64,000 nt of DNA from Pseudomonadota bacterium (lineage in GTDB: Bacteria > Pseudomonadota > Alphaproteobacteria > Dongiales > Dongiaceae), in the NCBI GenBank assembly GCA_021792365.1, contig JAJYUT010000002.1, forward strand, positions 516,313 through 580,312, given 5' to 3'. The notes beneath the pieces are model-generated. The model worked only from the letters and a program-made list of their open reading frames with translations. It did no database searches and was not told the origin of the DNA. Every line of letters begins with the position of its first letter. Within the stretch, counting starts at the first letter, position 1. A program made the translations under genes and the position numbers. Shown piece after piece: positions 56,578 through 64,000 of this stretch.

Positions 56578-56726
56578 TTCGTAGCGTCCTTCCCTGATTT
56601 CTGCGCAGTCTTCTTTGTTCTGTCCCGCGCTTGGTTAGCCACCAATGCGGGCGTAACCTTCCGGACTTTTACACATTCCAGCCGGGTGCTACAAGCATCT
56701 ACTCATAGCCGCCCGGACGTAAGAGC
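56578..56726. other. Divergent aapJ/metC intergenic region
   Basis: This 149-bp gap has a short stem with arms CCGGG (56682..56686) and CCCGG (56712..56716) close to the metC start. I looked for SAM-II-type features upstream of metC and did not find the consensus. Both promoters must be here; no motif is convincing. Confidence 0.35.
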
Positions 56727-57908
56727 ATGGCCGAACAGGGTAAAAAAGACCGCACGATCGCCACACACGCCGGTAACCATCCACACGAGAACCAGGGAGT
56801 GGTTAACCCGCCGGTCTATCGTGCGTCGACCGTCCTGTTCCGGTCGGTCCAGGACCTCCGGGAGCGCTACAGGCACAAGTATGAAACCGTCACGTATGGC
56901 CGCGACGGCACGCAGACGCACCGGGCGCTGGCGGAAGCCTTCACGGCCCTGGAGGGATCGGAGCGCGCCATCATCCTGCCGTCGGGCCTGGCGGCGGTCT
57001 CGACCGCGCTGCTCACCTGCCTCAGCCCGGGCGACAACCTGCTGATGGTCGACAGCGCTTACGAGCCGACGCGGGAGATCTGCGCCGGCCTGCTTGCCCG
57101 GATCGGCATCGAGACGACCTACTACGACCCGATGATCGGCCGCGAGATCGCCGGCCTCATCAAGCCGAACACGAAGGTCATCTACATGGAGAGTCCCGGC
57201 TCCCTGACCTTCGAAACGCAGGACATCCCGGCGATTGTCGCGGCGGCCAGGCAGGCGGGCTGCCGCACCATCCTCGACAATACCTGGGCGACGCCCCTGT
57301 TCTTCAAGCCGCCGCAGCACGGCATCGACATCGGCGTCTATTCCGCCTCCAAGTATATCGGCGGTCATTCCGACATGATGATGGGGATCCTCACCTGCCC
57401 CGCCGCGCTCCACAAGACAGCCGCCAAGATGGCGCACGGCTATCTCGGCCATGCCGTTTCTGCCGATGATGCCTATGGCGCGCTGCGCGGCCTGAGGACC
57501 ATGCATGCGCGCCTGGCGCAGCATCAGGAGACAGCGCTGATCCTCGCGCGCTGGCTGGCCGACCGGCCGGAGGTGGAGCAGGTGCTGCATCCCGCCTGGC
57601 CCGGGACGCCGGGCCATGAGTTCTGGAAGCGCGACTATGCCGGCGCATCGGGCCTGTTCGGCGTGGTGCTGAGGCCCTGCACGATGGAGCAGGTGGACCG
57701 CATGCTGGATGGCATGCGCCTGTTCGGCATGGGCTATAGCTGGGGCGGCTATGAGAGCCTGATGATCCGGGCCGACCTTAAGAACTGCCGCACGGCGAAG
57801 CCCTGGCATGCGGCGGGGCGCACGCTGCGCATCCATGCCGGCCTTGAGGATCCGGACGACTTGATCGCCGATCTCGAGGACGGGCTGGCCCGCTACAGGG
57901 GGGCGTGA
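56727..57908 (+). CDS. metC: Cystathionine beta-lyase
   Basis: The 393-residue PLP enzyme of the Cys/Met metabolism class has THAGNHPHENQGVVNPPVYRASTV, YGRDGTQTH, the PLP-Lys in SASKYIGGHSD and ESPGSLTFE. The motif set fits MetC of alphaproteobacteria: it cleaves cystathionine to homocysteine, pyruvate and ammonia. It precedes hisI with a TGATG overlap. Other gamma- or beta-lyases of the family are possible. Confidence 0.9.
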   Translation: MAEQGKKDRTIATHAGNHPHENQGVVNPPVYRASTVLFRSVQDLRERYRHKYETVTYGRDGTQTHRALAEAFTALEGSERAIILPSGLAAVSTALLTCLSPGDNLLMVDSAYEPTREICAGLLARIGIETTYYDPMIGREIAGLIKPNTKVIYMESPGSLTFETQDIPAIVAAARQAGCRTILDNTWATPLFFKPPQHGIDIGVYSASKYIGGHSDMMMGILTCPAALHKTAAKMAHGYLGHAVSADDAYGALRGLRTMHARLAQHQETALILARWLADRPEVEQVLHPAWPGTPGHEFWKRDYAGASGLFGVVLRPCTMEQVDRMLDGMRLFGMGYSWGGYESLMIRADLKNCRTAKPWHAAGRTLRIHAGLEDPDDLIADLEDGLARYRGA

Positions 57909-58303
57909 TGGCAGTGCCGCAGGGCTTCCTCGACAGCGTGGCGTTCGATGCCAATGGCCTGGTGCCGGCCATCGCGCAGCAGCACGATACCGGCGAAGTT
58001 CTCATGATGGCCTGGATGAACCGTGCCGCCATCGAGGAGACGCTGGAGACGGGGCGCGTCTGCTACTGGTCGCGCTCGCGCGCTAAGCTGTGGCGCAAGG
58101 GCGAGACCTCGGGCCAGGTGCAGCGCCTCGTCGAGCTTCGCGTCGATTGCGACAACGATTGCCTGCTGCTGCTGGTCGATCAGACCGGCGTGGCGTGCCA
58201 CACCGGCCGGCGCTCCTGCTTCTTCACCGCGATCCGCGGCGGCGAACGCACCATCATCGCCGACGTCCAGGTCGCGCCGGAAGACCTTTACGAAAAGCCA
58301 TGA
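57908..58303 (+). CDS. hisI: Phosphoribosyl-AMP cyclohydrolase
   Basis: The 131-residue enzyme has WSRSRAKLWRKGETSG, the metal motif DCDNDC and CHTGRRSCF, the standard HisI signature. It opens the adenine ring of PR-AMP in histidine synthesis. ATG 57908 overlaps the metC stop by one base, and its stop overlaps the kynU start (ATGA). No other his genes are in the window, so its position between metC and kynU is unusual. Confidence 0.92.
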   Translation: MAVPQGFLDSVAFDANGLVPAIAQQHDTGEVLMMAWMNRAAIEETLETGRVCYWSRSRAKLWRKGETSGQVQRLVELRVDCDNDCLLLLVDQTGVACHTGRRSCFFTAIRGGERTIIADVQVAPEDLYEKP

Positions 58304-59538
58304 GCCTGTCGCTGCCGGATTGCCGAGAGATGGATTCTGCCGATCCCTTGGCACGCCACCGCGATGCCTTCGCGCTGCCGGAGCGGATCATCTATCTCGA
58401 CGGCAACTCCCTGGGCGCCCTTCCCAAGCTGGCGGCGCAGCGCGTGCACGACGTCATCAGCCGGCAATGGGGTCAGGACCTGATCAAGAGCTGGAACCTG
58501 CATGACTGGATCGGCGCGCCGGCACGCGTCGGTGGCAAGATCGCGCGCCTGATCGGTGCCAAGCCGAACGAGGTGATGGCCGCGGATTCAACCTCGCTCA
58601 ACGTGTTCAAGACGCTGCATGCGGCGTTGCGCTTGCGCCCGGATCGGCGGATCATCCTGTCGGATGAGGCCAATTTCCCGACCGATCTTTACATGGCGCA
58701 GGGGCTGGCGGAACTGCTCGGCTCCAGCCACGAGATCAGGATCGTCCCGTTGGACCGGATCGCGACCGCTCTGACCGAAGAGATCGCCGTGCTGATGCTG
58801 ACGGAAGTCGACTATCGCACCGGCCGGCTGCACGACATGGCGGCGCTGACCAAAGCGGCGCATGACAAACGCGCCATCGCCTTGTGGGATTTGGCGCATT
58901 CCGCCGGCGCTTTCCCGGTCGACCTCAATGGCTGCGGCGCGGATTTTGCCGTCGGCTGCGGCTACAAATATCTCAATGGCGGGCCCGGCGCTCCGGCCTT
59001 CATTTTCGTTGCGGAGCGTTGGCACGACACTGCCGAACAGCCCTTGTTCGGATGGATGGGCCACGAGGCTCCCTTCGCTTTCGATCTCGACTATCGGCCG
59101 CGGCCGGGCATTCACCGCTTCCTGGTCGGCACACCGCCAATCCTCAGCCTGACCGCGCTCGAGGCCGGGCTCGACCTGTTCGCCGATGTCGATCTTGCGG
59201 ACTTGCGGCGCAAATCCGGCGCGCTGGGGGACCTGTTCATCGCGCTGGTGGAGCAGGAATTGCCCGGCAGCGGGCTGGTCCTTGCCTCGCCGCGCAAGGC
59301 TGCGGAACGCGGCAGCCAGGTGTCCTTCCGCCATCCGGAAGGCTATCCCATCATGCAGGCGCTGATCGCGCGCGGCGTGATCGGCGACTTCCGCGCGCCC
59401 GATATCCTGCGCTTCGGCCTCGCGCCGCTCTACGTGTCGTTCGCCGACATCTGGAATGCCGTGGCGCATTTGAAGGCCGTGATGGCCGGCATGGAGTGGC
59501 AAAGGCCGGAATTCCGCCGCCGGGCGGCCGTCACCTGA
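58300..59538 (+). CDS. kynU: Kynureninase
   Basis: The 412-residue PLP enzyme has IYLDGNSLG, SWNLHDWIG, the Asp-x-x-His of LWDLAHSAGA and the Schiff-base Lys in GCGYKYLNGG, all typical of kynureninase, which splits kynurenine to anthranilate and alanine. No kynA or kynB is close. Its ATG overlaps hisI. A small inverted repeat (AGCCCC 59538.. with GGGGCT) follows at the stop and could be a weak terminator. Confidence 0.92.
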   Translation: MSLSLPDCREMDSADPLARHRDAFALPERIIYLDGNSLGALPKLAAQRVHDVISRQWGQDLIKSWNLHDWIGAPARVGGKIARLIGAKPNEVMAADSTSLNVFKTLHAALRLRPDRRIILSDEANFPTDLYMAQGLAELLGSSHEIRIVPLDRIATALTEEIAVLMLTEVDYRTGRLHDMAALTKAAHDKRAIALWDLAHSAGAFPVDLNGCGADFAVGCGYKYLNGGPGAPAFIFVAERWHDTAEQPLFGWMGHEAPFAFDLDYRPRPGIHRFLVGTPPILSLTALEAGLDLFADVDLADLRRKSGALGDLFIALVEQELPGSGLVLASPRKAAERGSQVSFRHPEGYPIMQALIARGVIGDFRAPDILRFGLAPLYVSFADIWNAVAHLKAVMAGMEWQRPEFRRRAAVT

Positions 59539-59625
59539 GCCCCCGGACGCCCCGGGGCTGGATTTTCCGCGCCAAGCGGGGCAACATGCCGCTGGTTCAA
59601 CGGTCTGGATTCAAGCGAGCCCGCA

Positions 59626-59868
59626 ATGCGGCCGATTTTCGTGATGGTCAAATGCGATCCCGGCACGGCCTATGACGTCGCCGCACGAGCGCTCGACACG
59701 ATCGAGGAAGTGAGCGAGCTTTATTCGATCTCCGGCACCTACGACTTGCTGGTCAAGTGCAACCTGCAGAGCGATGCCGATGTCGGCCGCTTCGTCACGG
59801 GACGGCTGCAGACGCTGCCGAACGTCAAGGACACCTTGACCATCATCACCTTCAACGCATTCACCTAA
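59626..59868 (+). CDS. Stand-alone Lrp/AsnC ligand-binding (RAM) domain protein
   Basis: The 80-residue protein consists only of the beta-alpha-beta ligand domain of Lrp/AsnC regulators (PIFVMVKCDPGTAYDV, SISGTYDLLVKC, VKDTLTIITFN); there is no helix-turn-helix. Such proteins form oligomers that sense amino acids and are usually non-DNA-binding. It lies 27 bp before the branched-chain binding protein gene, suggesting a sensing or accessory role. Confidence 0.85.
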   Translation: MRPIFVMVKCDPGTAYDVAARALDTIEEVSELYSISGTYDLLVKCNLQSDADVGRFVTGRLQTLPNVKDTLTIITFNAFT

Positions 59869-59894
59869 ACATCCCGATTGGACAGGGGGAACAG

Positions 59895-61238
59895 ATGAGA
59901 TTTCGCAGACAAGCGCTCTTGAGCGCGACCGCTTTGCTGGCCGTCAGCCTGGCGCTGGCCGGCTGCGGCGAGGAGAAGAAGGAAGAGCAGGCGGCCGCGC
60001 CTGCCGCCGAACCGGCACAGCCGGCAGCGGAGCCGGTGCAGCCGGAGCCGGCGGCGGCCGAGACGCAGACCGCCGCCGCGACCCCTGCAGCGCCGAGCGG
60101 CCAGGACGTGAAGGTCGGCATCCTGTTCGACGTGACCGGCCCGATCGCCAACTTCATCCCGCCGATGCTGGATTCCGTGACCCTGGTGACCGATGAGGTC
60201 AATGCCGGCGGCGGCCTGCTCGGCGGCAAGATGGTCAGCGTGATCGGCGACACCACCGGCGCCTCGCAGGGCGCGGTCGACGCCGCGACCAAGCTGGTGA
60301 ATGTCGAGAATGTCGCGGCCATCGTCGGTGCGCTGATGTCCGGCACCACCATCGCCGCCGCCAACAGCGTGGTCGTGCCGACCGGCATCATGCAGATCTC
60401 GCCGACGGCGACCTCGCCCGAGATGACCGGCTTCGCGGACAACGACTGGGTGTTCCGCGTGGTCCCCTCGGACGCCTATCAGGGCCAGGTGCTGGCGAAG
60501 CTGACCATGGACCAGGGCGTCAAGACGGTCGCCCTGACCTACGCCAACAACGACTACGCGGCGCCGCTCGCCAAGGCCTTCGCCGACCACTACAAGTCGC
60601 TTGGCGGCACCATCGCCGCCGAGGTGAAGCACGAGGAGAAGCAGCCCTCCTACACCACGGAGCTGGCGACCCTTGCGAAGGACAAGCCCGAGGCGCTGGT
60701 CATCATCGCCTATGCCGGCGATTCTGGCCTGAGCCTCGTGAAGGAAGCGCTGGAGAACGGCCTCTTCAAGCGCTTCATCGGCACCGATGGGCTGCGCGAT
60801 AACCTGCTGATCGAGAAGATCGGGGCGGACAACCTGACGGACTCGTTCTTTACCTCGCCCTCCTCGCCGAAGAGCGAGGCGGCGGCCAGGTTCGAGCAGA
60901 TCTACGCCGCGAAGTTCCAGAGCACCAAGGACAAGATCTTCATCGGCCAGGTCTATGACTCGGTGATCCTGGCGGCGCTCGCCATCCAGCAGGCCGGCGG
61001 CACCGATCGCGCGAAGGTGCGCGACGCGCTGAGGCAGATCGCGAATCCTCCGGGCGATCCGGTCGGCCCCGGCGACTGGGCCAAGGCGGTGGAACTGATC
61101 AAGGCCGGCAAGGATATCGACTATACCGGCGCCACCGGCTCGATGGATTTCGACGACAAGGGCGACGTCGCCGGCGTCATCGGTCATTTCGTGGTCGACG
61201 GCACGGGCTACAAGGAAGTCGGGCTGGTCACGCCCTGA
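59895..61238 (+). CDS. Branched-chain amino-acid-type binding lipoprotein
   Basis: The 447-residue protein has a lipobox (LALAGC, Cys 23 or so) and a Glu/Pro/Ala-rich linker (about 25-75; AEPAQPAAEP) tethering a Peripla_BP_6 domain (VKVGILFDVTGPIANF onward). It would bind amino acids or related ligands at the membrane. No cognate permease or ATPase genes lie in the window. ATG 59895 has GGGGGA upstream. The lipid anchor with a long linker is unusual for the Gram-negative family. Confidence 0.85.
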   Translation: MRFRRQALLSATALLAVSLALAGCGEEKKEEQAAAPAAEPAQPAAEPVQPEPAAAETQTAAATPAAPSGQDVKVGILFDVTGPIANFIPPMLDSVTLVTDEVNAGGGLLGGKMVSVIGDTTGASQGAVDAATKLVNVENVAAIVGALMSGTTIAAANSVVVPTGIMQISPTATSPEMTGFADNDWVFRVVPSDAYQGQVLAKLTMDQGVKTVALTYANNDYAAPLAKAFADHYKSLGGTIAAEVKHEEKQPSYTTELATLAKDKPEALVIIAYAGDSGLSLVKEALENGLFKRFIGTDGLRDNLLIEKIGADNLTDSFFTSPSSPKSEAAARFEQIYAAKFQSTKDKIFIGQVYDSVILAALAIQQAGGTDRAKVRDALRQIANPPGDPVGPGDWAKAVELIKAGKDIDYTGATGSMDFDDKGDVAGVIGHFVVDGTGYKEVGLVTP

Positions 61239-61265
61239 TCTCAGCTGGAGCGGATGGCGAAAGGG

Positions 61266-61322
61266 CCCGGGAGCTATCCCGGGTCACTCACCCGGAGTGT
61301 TGAAACACACATCTCCGGGTGA
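61266..61322 (+). terminator. Two hairpins after the binding lipoprotein gene (probable terminator)
   Basis: CCCGGGA (61266..61272) pairs with TCCCGGG (61277..61283), and TCACCCGGAG (61288..61297) pairs with CTCCGGGTGA (61313..61322). The second has a 10-bp stem. T residues follow (CTCTTTG) but are few, so efficiency is uncertain. Confidence 0.5.
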
Positions 61323-61606
61323 ACCTCTTTGTTGCTAAGTTGTCGTCATTAGTTCTTTTAGCGATGACGAACTAAAAATCGGTTTATGACGAAACCGTCA
61401 AAAGACCGATTGGGTGAAATCGTGCCGCTAGAAGGAGGCGGTGTGCAGGCCAATTTCTGCCGAACGCCCGGCTGCAAGAACTTCGGCGTTTCGCCTTTAG
61501 ATTGCCTCCGGTGAAGCAGAGGTGGGGCCAGCACGCGCCATACACACCCGAGAGCTCAAGGTAGTCTGCAAGGCGAGCCAGAAGCCAAACTGGCTGGTCA
61601 ACGCCG
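61323..61606. other. Intergenic region with overlapping inverted repeats
   Basis: No gene is supported. TCGTCAT and ATGACGA, TTAGTTC and GAACTAA (61349..61375), and CGGTTT and AAACCG (61380..61397) form interlocking inverted repeats in an A/T-richer stretch (61330..61400). These could be terminator or regulatory elements; their role is unknown. Confidence 0.45.
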
Positions 61607-63151
61607 CTACTCAACGGCCGCGCGTTCCGGCAGACCGGCCCTCCTCAGCGCGGCTGCCAGCCCCTCCATCAAAGGGGGGCGGAATTGGCGCATTCGCACG
61701 AAAGCGTCCACGGAAAACGTTGGAGCTACCTCCAGCAGGCGGTCCGCGGCCGCGCGCACGGCTTCGGCGTCGCCAAGGCCGAACTGGCTGGCAACAAGAT
61801 ACACGTGCGCGACACTGAAGCTCGGATTCGCCTGAACCGCCAATGTCGAGTATTTCACCGCCTCCGGGTATTGACCTGTGAATAGGTAGGTGACCGTGAG
61901 CGCGCAGTAAGGATGATAGTTCAGGGGATCGTCGAGGGGGCTTAGCCGTAGCGCCTTTTGGGCGTGATCGACTGCTCTGGCGTAGCGCTCGCTATGCGAG
62001 CTCACCAGCGCGCTGAAGCCTAACGCCAACGCTGAGTTCTCGTTCATCGCCAGCGCGCGATCCAGCGCGCCGATTGCGCCATCATAGTCGCGTGTCAGAA
62101 TGCCACGGACAAACGCCCCCATACTGATCGCGTTTGGATCGTCGCAATTGATCCCGAGCACGGTATCGGCGTGTTCGAGGGCGGCAATGCGATCTTCCGG
62201 ACGAAAGCCGTTTCGAAAGTATCGCTGCTCGTGACACCACGCGGCGTACCCGTGCGCGGCGAGATAGCCCTGATCGCGCTTCAGGGACAGATGAAGCAGC
62301 CGCAACGCCTCGTCCGTCTCGACCGGAGAATTCGCATGTGCGTGAGGCAGGGCACGCAGGTAAAGGTCGTACGCATCGAGGCTGTCTGGCCGCTTGCGCC
62401 GCGCACGATCGATCTCGGCACGGCGGATGGAAGGCTCGATTGCTCCGACGATCTGCGTCGTCAGCTGGTCCTGCAGATCGAAGATGTCCGCGACCGCACC
62501 ACCAAATTTGCCCGCCCAGACATGGCTTGCCGATTGACCGTCAATGAGTTGTCCGTTGATGCGAATTTGATCGGCGGATCGCCTGACACTGCCTTCCAGA
62601 AGGTAGCGAACACCCAATTCCTGCGCCACACTGCGGACATCTCTCGGCTCGCTCCGGTACGCGAATGACGAGTTGCGGGCGATGACGAATAGCCCCGGAA
62701 TCCTCGCGAGAACGGTTATGAGATCCTCTGCGAGCCCGTCGACGAAATAGTCCTGTTGCGGATCGCGGTTGAGATTCGCGAATGGCAAGACGGCGAGCGA
62801 AGCCCTGTTCGCCGGCGTCGCCAAGTTCATCTTTTCAGGCAGAACGATCCGATAGCCTCGCTTGGGTACTGTTTGAAGGACATCATGACGCTCGTCATTC
62901 AGGGCGCGGCGGATTTCGTGAATGCATTGCACAAGGCTGTCGTCTGTGACCGACGTTCCGTGCCACACCACGCGCATCAGTTCGCTCTTGGTGACCAGTC
63001 TATCGGGATTTTGCAGCAGGTAGCGAAGCGTCGCGAAGGCTTGCGGCCGCACCGGCACGATCCCGCCATCGGGGCCGCGCAGGAACTCGCTGCTCAAATC
63101 GACCCGCACCCCATTGATCGAAAATGCGGTGGGCGGCCAATGAGGCTCCAT
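61607..63151 (-). CDS. wHTH (OmpR/CadC-type) - TolB-like - TPR regulator
   Basis: The 514-residue protein has an N-terminal winged-helix DNA-binding domain (about 1-105: RPQAFATLRYLLQNPDRLVTKSELM and VQTVPKRGYR-like residues), a TolB/FlgO-type domain (about 115-240: SLAVLPFANLNRDPQQDYFVDGL, LEGSVRR, WAGKF) and TPR-like repeats (about 260-510). There is no transmembrane helix between the domains. This combination is common in Rhizobiales regulators of unknown signal. ATG 63151 fits family length; it is divergent from a small exported protein. Confidence 0.85.
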   Translation of the reverse strand: MEPHWPPTAFSINGVRVDLSSEFLRGPDGGIVPVRPQAFATLRYLLQNPDRLVTKSELMRVVWHGTSVTDDSLVQCIHEIRRALNDERHDVLQTVPKRGYRIVLPEKMNLATPANRASLAVLPFANLNRDPQQDYFVDGLAEDLITVLARIPGLFVIARNSSFAYRSEPRDVRSVAQELGVRYLLEGSVRRSADQIRINGQLIDGQSASHVWAGKFGGAVADIFDLQDQLTTQIVGAIEPSIRRAEIDRARRKRPDSLDAYDLYLRALPHAHANSPVETDEALRLLHLSLKRDQGYLAAHGYAAWCHEQRYFRNGFRPEDRIAALEHADTVLGINCDDPNAISMGAFVRGILTRDYDGAIGALDRALAMNENSALALGFSALVSSHSERYARAVDHAQKALRLSPLDDPLNYHPYCALTVTYLFTGQYPEAVKYSTLAVQANPSFSVAHVYLVASQFGLGDAEAVRAAADRLLEVAPTFSVDAFVRMRQFRPPLMEGLAAALRRAGLPERAAVE

Positions 63152-63331
63152 CTCGTGATCCCCAGCAACGGTAGCCAACTTCCTTATTACAGCACGGCTC
63201 ACAAAACCGCCCGGCCGGCCGATCCGCTGCCGGGATTTCGGCGAAATATCGGAAGGCCTTCGGAACACGCTCGTTACTAAGGACCGGGGCAGTGCCAGAA
63301 TCAGTAACACCTTTTGGGAAGGCTGCCAACA
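63152..63331. promoter_or_regulatory. Divergent region of the regulator and exported-protein genes
   Basis: The region contains the palindrome GAAGGCCTTC (63252..63261) and inverted repeat GTTACT (63273..63278) with AGTAAC (63303..63308). These are candidate binding sites for the adjacent wHTH regulator; there is no supporting experiment or second example in the window. Confidence 0.35.
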
Positions 63332-63781
63332 ATGCGGGATGATCGGATTTCACTGCCGGCGGCTCGCCGCTGGCTTTTATCTTGCCTCGCCGTGGCATCG
63401 ATTGCCGCTCTTACTTTCGCCCACGGGGGCAAAGTCCTGGCGAAAGCCCCCGCACGAGCGCTGCAGGGGTTGTTCTGCAACGCAGCCGAGCAAATCGACG
63501 ACGCTTTGTCTCACATGCGCGGGGGCCTGTCCCCGCAAGCAGCCGTCCGACTCATCAATGGTGACGAGGTCGTCTGCACCCTCGTGGACTCGCTGCGCTA
63601 CGTCATCGATCGCCCGGTCATCATCCAGGAAATTCGAGGCACTCTCTCGTTGTTCAAGTACGAGGGAACACTCGTCGCCGTGATCGTGGGCGGCGTGGTT
63701 CGCCCGGTGACACCGCCGGTCCATATCTTCTTTGCGGTACCGGAGAGGCTGGATGACGCTCCCCTGGAGGAGCGTGCGTAG
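63332..63781 (+). CDS. Small exported protein of unknown function
   Basis: The 149-residue protein has a signal peptide (basic RRW followed by LLSCLAVASIAALTFA), then a mature part with two Cys (LFCNAAEQ, EVVCTLVD), DSLRYVIDRPV and GTLVAVIVGG. ATG 63332 has GGAAGG upstream; a TTG six codons earlier is an alternative. It is divergent from the TPR regulator, so it may be its target. I do not recognise the family; 'exported' is inferred from the signal peptide. Confidence 0.65.
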   Translation: MRDDRISLPAARRWLLSCLAVASIAALTFAHGGKVLAKAPARALQGLFCNAAEQIDDALSHMRGGLSPQAAVRLINGDEVVCTLVDSLRYVIDRPVIIQEIRGTLSLFKYEGTLVAVIVGGVVRPVTPPVHIFFAVPERLDDAPLEERA

Positions 63782-63842
63782 ACCGCATTTCTGCACTCAA
63801 CACCTCAGGTGACTTGCCCGATATGACCCAGGCAGCGAGAAG

Positions 63843-64000
63843 ATGGACATGCAGTGCCTCGGCAGTAGTCTGCTGACGCCCAGGGATACTGTCGTCAAGG
63901 TGGGGCGGCCAGCGCCGTCTGACCAGCAGCTCATGGCGATGCAAGCGGCTCTCATGCGCTTGCTGGCAAGGGTGCGGCATGAATCCAGCCTCGAACGGCA
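63843..64000 (+). CDS. Possible partial gene at window end
   Basis: An open frame starts with ATG 63843 after GAGAAG and runs to the window edge: MDMQCLGSSLLTPRDTVVKVG then a helical segment MAMQAALMRLLARVRHE. It may be a real gene continuing outside the window, but there is too little to test. No family is recognised. Confidence 0.35.
   Translation, partial: MDMQCLGSSLLTPRDTVVKVGRPAPSDQQLMAMQAALMRLLARVRHESSLER

Noticed and set aside
56578-56726. SAM-II riboswitch upstream of metC
   Set aside because: The conserved SAM-II pseudoknot sequences could not be found; only a short CCGGG/CCCGG stem is present.
61384-61614. 76-codon minus-strand open frame in the gap before the TPR regulator
   Set aside because: No ribosome site, no recognisable domain, and it covers the inverted-repeat region.
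63654-63980. 108-codon minus-strand open frame at the right edge
   Set aside because: It is Arg/Pro/His-rich, overlaps the exported-protein gene antisense, and has no ribosome site or domain.

Overview
The window is 64 kb of GC-rich DNA that looks like the chromosome of an alphaproteobacterium, probably Rhodospirillales/Rhizobiales-like. The evidence is a complete AapJQMP amino-acid transporter, a BetI-type TetR regulator, a ribbon-helix-helix/PAS regulator, an OmpR-type wHTH-TolB-TPR regulator, GC-biased codon third positions and dense ATGA/GTGA/TGATG gene overlaps. I cannot name the genus. No rRNA, tRNA, IS element, prophage or CRISPR array was seen.

Layout. 1-9.6 kb is a surface/secretion region: the N-terminal part of one RTX-type adhesin (1..739, cut by the window edge), a complete 2,112-residue RTX adhesin with four about 900-bp tandem repeats (1108..7446), an RHH-PAS regulator, a small conserved protein and a small protein resembling a type I secretion module. 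9.7-17.4 kb is one minus-strand operon: spermidine/putrescine-type ABC transporter, cysteine hydrolase, GH63-like glycosidase and ribokinase. 17.7-19.7 kb holds sufS and a PKHD-type 2OG-Fe(II) hydroxylase. 19.7-28.8 kb is an oligopeptide ABC operon ending in two tandem S9 peptidases, divergent from a class III aminotransferase. 30.3-34.7 kb is a thiamine uptake operon (thiBPQ) behind a TPP riboswitch, with a small-molecule kinase upstream. 34.7-45.6 kb carries a degenerate GGDEF protein, lipid/CoA enzymes (dienoyl-CoA-reductase-like SDR, TetR, acyl-CoA dehydrogenase), an MFS transporter, a trimethylamine-dehydrogenase-like flavoprotein, an M81 peptidase and cysteine synthase. 46.4-51.9 kb is a six-gene translationally coupled run: AlaX editing protein, sulfurtransferase, double-GNAT protein and a three-subunit amino-acid/opine-type dehydrogenase. 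52.3-56.6 kb is aapJQMP. 56.7-61.2 kb has metC-hisI-kynU, a lone Lrp-type ligand domain and an orphan branched-chain-type binding lipoprotein. 61.6-64 kb holds the wHTH-TolB-TPR regulator divergent from a small exported protein.

Together the genes suggest a heterotroph that scavenges amino acids, peptides, polyamine-like compounds and thiamine. Recurrent regulatory architecture is visible: GC-rich stem-loops sit in the binding-protein/permease gap of three ABC operons, long perfect palindromes lie in two divergent promoter regions, and a thiamine riboswitch is followed by a Shine-Dalgarno-masking hairpin. The most unusual items are the duplicated adhesin head with a possible LapG-type di-alanine site, the transporter-hydrolase-glycosidase-kinase operon, and the coupled AlaX-to-dehydrogenase operon.
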